From the NCBI GenBank assembly GCA_035942915.1, contig DASZCR010000311.1:1-8218 (forward strand): a DNA stretch of 8,218 bases, read 5' to 3'. Positions 1 to 5,168 of this stretch are shown in pieces. The DNA comes from DASZCR01 sp035942915 (GTDB taxonomy: Bacteria > Acidobacteriota > Blastocatellia > Pyrinomonadales > Pyrinomonadaceae). Numbering within the stretch: position 1 is the stretch's first letter; every line of letters starts with the position of its first letter. A program made the translations under genes and the position numbers. The notes under the pieces were generated by a model, which was not told where the DNA came from, ran no database searches, and worked only from the letters and a program-made list of their open reading frames with translations.

Positions 1-146
1 GACTACATCTGCGGCCGGTATTCTTTAACCTCAAAGCGCGACAAGTAAAACCAAGACAGCGCGCGCGGCGTCGGCGTCGGCGACGAAGTGGCGCGCCTGC
101 TTCTGGCTCGCGGTCGCTGACCCGACCTCGCCGCGAGGCTCGAACG
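1..146. other. Upstream lead-in, no convincing gene
   Basis: This stretch precedes the first kinase gene. The frame of that gene is open back to the window edge but has no ATG or GTG before position 147. Its translation is arginine-rich low complexity from GCG/GTCGGC-type runs (about 59-87), unlike a protein N-terminus. I see no convincing sigma-70 or sigma-54 promoter. One GG...GC pair near 105-117 has the wrong spacing. The operon promoter probably lies here or further upstream, but I cannot place it. Confidence 0.5.
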
Positions 147-1544
147 ATGAAGCGAACCTCTAACTTCAACCTCATCGTCTTCTTTACCTTCCTGACTTTC
201 GTCCTGACGGCCTTTGTCGTCTTGGCGTGGGAGCGAACCATCCGCGACCCTTTCTTCGCGTGGGTCGAGCGAAGGTATCCGGGCACGCATAACGAGCATG
301 CGCGCGAGCAGTTCCAGCAGCGCGTCGAACACTTCACCATCTCGATTACGGTTGACATGGTGGTCGTCACGCTGCTGCTGCGGCTCGTTGACCGTCAGCA
401 GCGCCGTCTGGTCGAGAGCGAGCACCGCTACCGTGCGCTCTTTGAGCACGCGAGCGACGGCATCGGCGTCATCGCCGCCTCGGACTATCATCTCGTCGAT
501 GCTAATCACAAGTTTTGCCAGATACTCGGTTGTGAAATTGAAGGGCTTATCGGGCGCGACATCCGCAACATCATCCGGCCGCTCTCGGCCGCTGCGCCCG
601 GCACGAAGACGCTGGCCGCGCTGCTCGAAGGCAGCGAGGCGGGCGAGAGCGAGTTGACGGTCGAATCGTCGGCCGGGCATCCCATCCCCGTCGCCGTCTC
701 CTTCAACACGCTTTCGACCGACCGCGAGCGGCTCATCATCCTCATCCTGCGCGACCTCTCTGCGCGTCGCCTGCTCGAAGCCGAGCGCGAGGAGATGCAG
801 AGGCAACTGTTTCAGACCTCGAAGCTGGCCTCCATCGGTGAGTTGTCGGCCGGCGTCGCACACGAGATTAACAACCCCTTAAACGGCATCATCAACTTCG
901 CGCAACTGCTCAAGGACGAGCCAGTCGAGCGCAGCGACTTCGAGCAACAGATGATTGACGGCATCATCGACGAAGGCGGACGCATCGCGCAGATTGTGCG
1001 CGGGCTGCTGACGTTTGCGCGCCACGACACGCACGAACTCGGCCGCGTCCGCATCGCCGACGCCGTCAAAACCTCCTTCTCGCTCTTCGGCCGTCAACTC
1101 GAAAAGGACGGCGTCGAGATAGAACTCGACGTGCCGCACGACCTGCCGCCCGTGCGCGGCGACGGGAGCCGTCTGCGACAGGTCATCGTCAACATGATTA
1201 GCAACGCGCACCACGCGCTCAAGGCGAAGCCGAGAAGCGACGAGGGGCGTCTGTTCCGCGTTCGGGCGCGGGCCTTCGAGCGCGGAGGCAGCCCGTGGGT
1301 GCGCATCGAGTTCTACGATAACGGCGTCGGCATCTCGCCCGAAAACACGGCCAAGCTCTTCGACCCGTTCTTCACCACGCGGCGCGACACGGGCGGGACG
1401 GGACTCGGTCTCTCCATCAGTTTCGGCATCGTGCGCGACCACGGCGGGACGATTCGCGTCGAGAGCGAGGAGGGGCGCTACACGCGCTTCATCGTCGAGT
1501 TACCCGCAGACACATCAGAGGAGGAGGCTGCTCAGTATGTTTAA
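147..1544 (+). CDS. Membrane-bound PAS sensor histidine kinase
   Basis: This is a 465-residue sensor kinase expected to autophosphorylate a histidine and pass the phosphate to a receiver domain. Two hydrophobic helices (about residues 8-28 and 63-81) bracket a short external loop of about 35 residues, so it should sit in the inner membrane. A PAS domain follows (about 92-205), then a short helical linker and a HisKA dimerisation domain whose H-box reads AHEINNPLNG with phosphoacceptor His239. The HATPase domain has its N-box (Asn353), its G1 box DNGVG (Asp391) and its G2 box GGTGLGL (416-422), so the kinase looks fully active. The start at 147 has a weak GAGG at 135-138, 8 bases upstream, and puts a short positively charged end (MKR) just before the first helix. 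The stop overlaps the start of the next kinase gene, implying translational coupling. The input signal is unknown. The tiny external loop makes a large periplasmic ligand domain unlikely, so sensing may be through the PAS domain or the membrane. Confidence 0.93.
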   Translation: MKRTSNFNLIVFFTFLTFVLTAFVVLAWERTIRDPFFAWVERRYPGTHNEHAREQFQQRVEHFTISITVDMVVVTLLLRLVDRQQRRLVESEHRYRALFEHASDGIGVIAASDYHLVDANHKFCQILGCEIEGLIGRDIRNIIRPLSAAAPGTKTLAALLEGSEAGESELTVESSAGHPIPVAVSFNTLSTDRERLIILILRDLSARRLLEAEREEMQRQLFQTSKLASIGELSAGVAHEINNPLNGIINFAQLLKDEPVERSDFEQQMIDGIIDEGGRIAQIVRGLLTFARHDTHELGRVRIADAVKTSFSLFGRQLEKDGVEIELDVPHDLPPVRGDGSRLRQVIVNMISNAHHALKAKPRSDEGRLFRVRARAFERGGSPWVRIEFYDNGVGISPENTAKLFDPFFTTRRDTGGTGLGLSISFGIVRDHGGTIRVESEEGRYTRFIVELPADTSEEEAAQYV

Positions 1545-3144
1545 GGTGTTGCTCGTCGATGACGAGCCGGCCATCCGTCTGACCATCGCCGAGTTTCTGC
1601 GGCGCGAAGGCTACCAGATGTTGACGGCCGCCGACGGCGAACAGGCGACCGAACTGATTCGTCAGGGCAATATCGACATCGCCATCCTCGACATCAACCT
1701 GCCGCGACGCGGCGGCATCGAGTTATTGCAGGAGTTGCAGGAGCGCGACGCATACGTTCCCGTCATCATGATTACGGGCGAACCGAACCTCTCGCAGATT
1801 CCCGCCATCATCCGCGCAGGGGCTTACGACTTCATCGCCAAGCCGGTCGTCAAAGACACGATTATTCGCGCCGTCGAACGCGCCGCCGAGAAGAAGCGAC
1901 TGATTGACGAGAAGCGCAGACTCGAACGCGCCATCAAACAGCACGCAGAGGAACTCGAAGTGCGCGTCGCCGAGCGGACGGCCGAGTTGGCTGAGGCGCA
2001 CGGCTTCCTCAACCTCGTTCTCGATAGTTCGACCGAGTACGCCATCGTCGCCCTCGACCTCGACAGTCGCATCACGCTCTTCAATCGCGGCGCGGAACTG
2101 ATGTTCGGCTGCGCGGCCGTCGACGCGCTCGGACACCAGCCGCGCGAACTGTTCATCAACGCGGAGCAGGCCGGTATCGAGACTTTTCAGAAGAGTCTGA
2201 CGGAGGCCGAGAGCTTCGGCCGCTACCAATCGGAGATTCACCTCAAACGCTCCGGGGGCGAGGAGTTCGTCGCCTCCGTTGCCATCACGCCGATTCGCGC
2301 GGCGACGCATCAGGCCGTCGGCTACCTGTGCGTGATTCGCGACATGACGGCCGAGCGCGAAGCCGAAGAACGACTCCGGCAGATGCAGGCGCGGCTGGCG
2401 CATCAGGAGAAGATTGCGGCGCTCGGCCGGGTCGCCGCGCAGGTCGCGCACGAAGTCAAAAACCCGCTCGCAGGTCTCCTGCTCTACTCGATGCACCTGA
2501 AGAGCAAGGCCGCCTCGAAGCTGGCCGAATCCGAGGCCACACTGATTGATAAGATTATCGACACCATCAATCACCTGACGCGCACCGTCGAACAGATTAT
2601 GGACTTCGCGCGTCCTCTGAACCTGCGGCCGTGCGAGGTGGATTTAAACGGCGTCGTCTCGGACGTGCTGCAACTGCTTCAACCGCAGATGGAGGCCAAC
2701 CACATCGAGCGGCAATTGAGTCTGCAAGAGGGCGCTCTGCGTGCGCGCCTCGACGAGTCGGTCATCCGTTCGGCGCTGATGAACCTCGTGCTCAACGCCG
2801 TGCAGGCGATGCCCGAAGGCGGCCGTCTCTCCGTGACGACGCGCGACGCGAGCGCAGGCAACGGCGATAACGGCCGCGATGCTTCGACAGGCGCGCATGG
2901 CGAGGCTGCCGCACGCCCGAAGCTACTACTGGAAATCGCCGACACCGGCTCAGGCATGACCGAAGAGCAGGTGAAGAACATCTTCGAGCCTTTCTACACG
3001 ACCAAGAGTCAGGGGCTTGGACTCGGTATGCCTTACGCAAAGAAAGTCGTCGAACAGCATCAGGGAAAGATTACGGTTGAGAGTCGCCCGAAAGAGGGCA
3101 CGCGTGTTCGCATCGAACTGCCCGCCGGGGCAGTTGGAGAGTAG
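1537..3144 (+). CDS. Receiver-PAS-histidine kinase (N-terminal REC hybrid kinase)
   Basis: This 535-residue protein has no membrane segment or signal peptide and should be cytoplasmic. Its N-terminal receiver (about 1-118) has the acidic pair Asp8/Asp9, phospho-acceptor Asp52, switch Thr80 and Lys102. A charged coiled-coil-like helix (about 115-152) leads to a PAS domain (about 155-275), then a HisKA domain with an NtrB-like H-box, HEVKNPLAG, at His305. The ATPase domain has Asn420 in the N-box, DTGSG at Asp469 and a compact GLGLG G2 box (493-497). A 27-residue Gly/Ala/Asp-rich stretch (436-462) interrupts the ATPase domain. The start is supported by a strong GGAGG at 1523-1527, 9 bases upstream, and shares ATGTTTAA with the stop of the previous gene. 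A receiver placed before the kinase core usually takes an upstream phosphate and modulates the kinase. Here the likely donor is the preceding membrane kinase and the likely recipient is the NtrC-type regulator encoded next. That order is inferred from gene context and the intact catalytic residues. Confidence 0.92.
   Translation: MFKVLLVDDEPAIRLTIAEFLRREGYQMLTAADGEQATELIRQGNIDIAILDINLPRRGGIELLQELQERDAYVPVIMITGEPNLSQIPAIIRAGAYDFIAKPVVKDTIIRAVERAAEKKRLIDEKRRLERAIKQHAEELEVRVAERTAELAEAHGFLNLVLDSSTEYAIVALDLDSRITLFNRGAELMFGCAAVDALGHQPRELFINAEQAGIETFQKSLTEAESFGRYQSEIHLKRSGGEEFVASVAITPIRAATHQAVGYLCVIRDMTAEREAEERLRQMQARLAHQEKIAALGRVAAQVAHEVKNPLAGLLLYSMHLKSKAASKLAESEATLIDKIIDTINHLTRTVEQIMDFARPLNLRPCEVDLNGVVSDVLQLLQPQMEANHIERQLSLQEGALRARLDESVIRSALMNLVLNAVQAMPEGGRLSVTTRDASAGNGDNGRDASTGAHGEAAARPKLLLEIADTGSGMTEEQVKNIFEPFYTTKSQGLGLGMPYAKKVVEQHQGKITVESRPKEGTRVRIELPAGAVGE
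2842..2922 (+). other. Low-complexity insert in the kinase ATPase domain
   Basis: Codons 436-462 of the receiver-kinase gene encode a Gly/Ala/Asp/Arg-rich segment in which RDAS occurs twice (about 437-440 and 447-450, as RDASAG and RDASTG). It lies between the N-box (Asn420) and the G1 box (Asp469), where a beta hairpin normally sits. It keeps the reading frame and all catalytic motifs are intact, so it is probably a flexible surface loop that grew by a small internal duplication. It does not look like a disruption. Confidence 0.6.
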
Positions 3145-3161
3145 AGGAGAAGAGAACGGTC

Positions 3162-4574
3162 ATGCCCCACCCCACCCCGCCGCAACAAAGAATCCTCGTC
3201 GTCGATGACGAATCGAGCGTGACAGGCGCGCTCGAACTGATACTCGGCGAGCAGGGCTACGACGTGAAGACGGCGAAGTCGATTGCCGAAGCGTCCACAC
3301 AGCTTCAAGGTCGCCCCTTCGACCTCGTCTTCACAGACCTCCGCCTGCCCGACGGCACAGGCATCGAACTGATATCGAGAATCAAGGGCGACACGCCCGA
3401 CACGCAGGTCATCCTGATGACGGCGCACGGCTCGCTCGACATCACCATCGAAGCCATCAAGCGCGGCGCTTATTACTACGTCGAGAAGCCGTTCACGCCC
3501 GACCAGGTCATGATGCTCGCCGAGCGTGCCCTACAGTTCGGCGAAATCAAACGCGAGAATCAGGCGCTCAAGGGCGCGCTCATCTCGACCGACGGCGAGG
3601 CCTTCGGCATCATCGGCCGCAACCCGCGCGTCCGCCAGATACATGAAATCATCCGCACGGCCGCGCCTTCGGACGCTTCCGTTCTGGTCGAAGGCGAGTC
3701 GGGCACGGGCAAGGAGTTGATTGCGACGGCCTTTCACACACAGAGCCGTCGCGCGTCGCGCCCCTTCATCCGCATCAACTGCGCGGCGCTGCCTTCGGAA
3801 CTCATCGAGTCGGAGCTCTTCGGTTACAAGAAGGGAGCTTTCACGGGCGCAGACCGCGACAAGCGCGGGTTGATTGAGGCCGCATCGGGCGGCACGCTCC
3901 TGCTTGACGAGATTGCCGAGATGCCCGCTCACTTGCAGACCAAACTGCTGCGCGTCCTGCAAGAGCGCAAACTGCGTCGGCTCGGCGACGAGCACGAGGT
4001 AGATGTCGATTTCCGTCTCGTCTCATCCACCAACCGCGACACGACGCAGATGATTCAGGAGGGCGTGCTGCGCAAAGACCTCTACTTTCGCATCAGCACC
4101 ATCAAGGTCAAGGTGCTCCCTTTACGGGAGCGGCTCGACGACATGGCGCTGCTGGCCGAGCGTTTTCTGTTGCGCTTCGCGGAGAAGTACGGCAAGCGTC
4201 TGCGCGGCATCTCGCCGGCAGCTTTCTCGCTGCTCACGCGCTACGACTGGCCGGGCAACGTGCGCGAGTTGGAGAGCGTTATCGAGCACGCCGTCCTCTT
4301 CGCCACCGAAGACCAATTGATGCCGGAGAACCTCCCCGAACAGTTGCACGCGGCGCAGACGACACACTTCCGCTGCGTCATCCCGCCCTACATGACGATG
4401 GAGGAGATTGAGCGCGAGGCCATCGCACAGACGCTCGAACGCACGGGCGGCAACGTCAAGAAGACGGCCGAGATTCTCAACTATCATCGCCCGACGCTCT
4501 ACCGAAAGTTGCGCAAGTTCGGCTTCAAGGGCGACGTGCCCGCCGACGCAGGCGACGAAGTCGAAGAGGAATAA
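3162..4574 (+). CDS. Sigma-54-dependent NtrC-family response regulator
   Basis: This 470-residue transcription activator has the three-part NtrC plan. The receiver domain (about 8-125) has Asp15/Asp16, phospho-acceptor Asp59, Thr87 and Lys109. The central AAA+ domain (about 150-385) has Walker A GESGTGK (178-184), a perfect GAFTGA sigma-54 contact loop (225-230), Walker B with Asp249-Glu250, and the RKDLYFRIS segment. The C-terminus is a Fis-type helix-turn-helix (about 425-455, TGGNVKKTAEILN then the recognition helix), followed by an acidic tail. In this family, phosphorylation drives oligomerisation on upstream enhancer sites and ATP hydrolysis opens sigma-54 promoters. It starts 17 bases after the receiver-kinase gene, with AGGAGA at 3145-3150, and is the last gene before a terminator, so it is probably the output of the two kinases. 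A good sigma-54 promoter lies about 300 bases downstream of its stop. Relatives are named NtrC, AtoC, ZraR or PilR, but the sequence does not single out one of them. Confidence 0.95.
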   Translation: MPHPTPPQQRILVVDDESSVTGALELILGEQGYDVKTAKSIAEASTQLQGRPFDLVFTDLRLPDGTGIELISRIKGDTPDTQVILMTAHGSLDITIEAIKRGAYYYVEKPFTPDQVMMLAERALQFGEIKRENQALKGALISTDGEAFGIIGRNPRVRQIHEIIRTAAPSDASVLVEGESGTGKELIATAFHTQSRRASRPFIRINCAALPSELIESELFGYKKGAFTGADRDKRGLIEAASGGTLLLDEIAEMPAHLQTKLLRVLQERKLRRLGDEHEVDVDFRLVSSTNRDTTQMIQEGVLRKDLYFRISTIKVKVLPLRERLDDMALLAERFLLRFAEKYGKRLRGISPAAFSLLTRYDWPGNVRELESVIEHAVLFATEDQLMPENLPEQLHAAQTTHFRCVIPPYMTMEEIEREAIAQTLERTGGNVKKTAEILNYHRPTLYRKLRKFGFKGDVPADAGDEVEEE

Positions 4575-4615
4575 CGAGAGCCATCGAGAAAGAGAGCGTC
4601 AGGACGAAAAGAGTG

Positions 4616-4657
4616 TCGGGGCGGAGGATTAAGTCCTTCGCCCCGATTGTTCTCTTC
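4616..4657 (+). terminator. Rho-independent terminator of the signalling operon
   Basis: A 13-base-pair stem pairs TCGGGGCGGAGGA (4616-4628) with TCCTTCGCCCCGA (4634-4646), with one G-U pair and a 5-base loop (TTAAG). A T-rich run, TTGTTCTCTTC, follows (4647-4657). It begins 42 bases after the stop of the NtrC-type gene. It should end the operon transcript and separate it from the secreted-protein gene, which then needs its own promoter. Confidence 0.88.
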
Positions 4658-4762
4658 ACGTATTTTCGCGCTTGCGAGGCGCACTGTCCGGGCGTCGATT
4701 CCATCCACTGAACTCCTCAGCGCACCTCGCGCGGCGGGCAGGGAAGCGGTACGTCCGCTCGT

Positions 4763-4779
4763 TGTTATGCTGTGAATCA
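4763..4779. promoter_or_regulatory. Candidate distal enhancer site (imperfect)
   Basis: TGTTATG-CTG-TGAATCA has the same 7-3-7 layout as the perfect palindrome 31 bases downstream. Its right half differs from that site by one base (TGAATCA against TGAAACA), and its left half keeps the outer TGTT. Its centre (4771) is about 130 bases upstream of the expected sigma-54 start. It is proposed as a weaker binding site for the NtrC-type regulator. Alone it would not be convincing; the spacing and resemblance to its partner give it weight. Confidence 0.5.
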
Positions 4780-4793
4780 CGCCTCTCGTTGGT

Positions 4794-4810
4794 TGTTTCA
4801 CGCTGAAACA
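4794..4810. promoter_or_regulatory. Perfect palindromic operator, candidate enhancer for the NtrC-type regulator
   Basis: TGTTTCA-CGC-TGAAACA is an exact 7-base inverted repeat with a 3-base spacer. Its size and symmetry suit a dimeric Fis-type helix-turn-helix such as that of the regulator encoded just upstream. Its centre (4802) lies about 99 bases upstream of the predicted start of the sigma-54 promoter, in the usual range for NtrC-family enhancers. It has no T-run after it, so it does not look like a terminator. Which protein binds it is inferred from position. Confidence 0.65.
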
Positions 4811-4874
4811 CCGCCGCCGCCAGACACATCCGCCAAGCCTTGAGGTACGAACATTTGCGCTCCGCCCGACGCAT

Positions 4875-4890
4875 AGGCACGGTGATTGCT
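4875..4890 (+). promoter_or_regulatory. Sigma-54 (-24/-12) promoter for the secreted-protein gene
   Basis: AGGCACG-GTGA-TTGCT matches the sigma-54 consensus TGGCACG-N4-TTGCW at every fixed base except the first. The invariant GG (4876-4877) and GC (4888-4889) are exactly 10 bases apart. Transcription should start near 4901, towards the secreted-protein gene at 5169. It lies downstream of the operon terminator and of two operator-like sites, and next to a gene for a sigma-54 activator. It is the only good match I found in the noncoding parts of the window. Confidence 0.83.
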
Positions 4891-4900
4891 TTTAGGCAGT

Positions 4901-5150
4901 CCGACGCTTTCAGACGGCGCGCTTGTTCGGCCAGACCCCTCATCCGCGCCACCGTTAGTTAATCATTGCAAGGATAATTCGGAGGTTGTTCGGACTTCCG
5001 GCGCGGCACGCGAACGCAAATATCGCCGCGACGGCAAGTCTGCCCCCTCACCTGCGGTCACGAGACCGGCGCCGGGAGGCTTCTTACATATAAAAACCCC
5101 CGTCCGGCGTGCGGGTCGAATCAGACCGAGTCACTTGAACACTCATCTTG
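4901..5150 (+). other. Long untranslated leader of the secreted-protein gene
   Basis: If transcription starts near 4901, the mRNA has a leader of about 268 bases. It contains small hairpins, for example CGGTC/GACCG around an ACGA loop (5055-5068), a 10-base palindrome CCGGCGCCGG (5066-5075), and an A/T-rich patch at 5086-5096. I recognise no riboswitch or attenuator. An open frame covers it (4886-5179), but it starts before the predicted transcript start, lacks a ribosome site and has no protein-like features. Confidence 0.4.
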
Positions 5151-5160
5151 AGGAGTTGAT
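5151..5160 (+). promoter_or_regulatory. Extended ribosome binding site fixing the start at 5169
   Basis: AGGAGTTGAT matches 9 of 10 bases of the anti-Shine-Dalgarno complement AGGAGGTGAT and ends 8 bases before the ATG at 5169. An in-frame TGA at 5160-5162 rules out any earlier start. Another ATG at 5159, in a different frame, overlaps this site and would encode only six residues. Confidence 0.75.
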
Positions 5161-5168
5161 GAAATCCG

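Noticed and set aside
89..118. Possible sigma-54 promoter upstream of the first kinase
   Set aside because: GG and GC pairs are present, but spacings of 7 and 9 bases do not match the required 10, and the rest of the consensus is absent.
3..863. 286-residue open frame on the minus strand opposite the first kinase
   Set aside because: Composition is low complexity and charged, with no recognisable motif. The + strand frame there has clear helices, PAS and H-box motifs.
5055..5076. Hairpins in the leader as a terminator or riboswitch
   Set aside because: Stems are only 4-5 base pairs, there is no T-run, and no known riboswitch core is recognisable.
5089..5094. TATAAA as a sigma-70 -10 element for the secreted-protein gene
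   Set aside because: No -35-like hexamer lies at 16-18 bases upstream (the sequence there is CCGGCG). A weak second promoter cannot be excluded.
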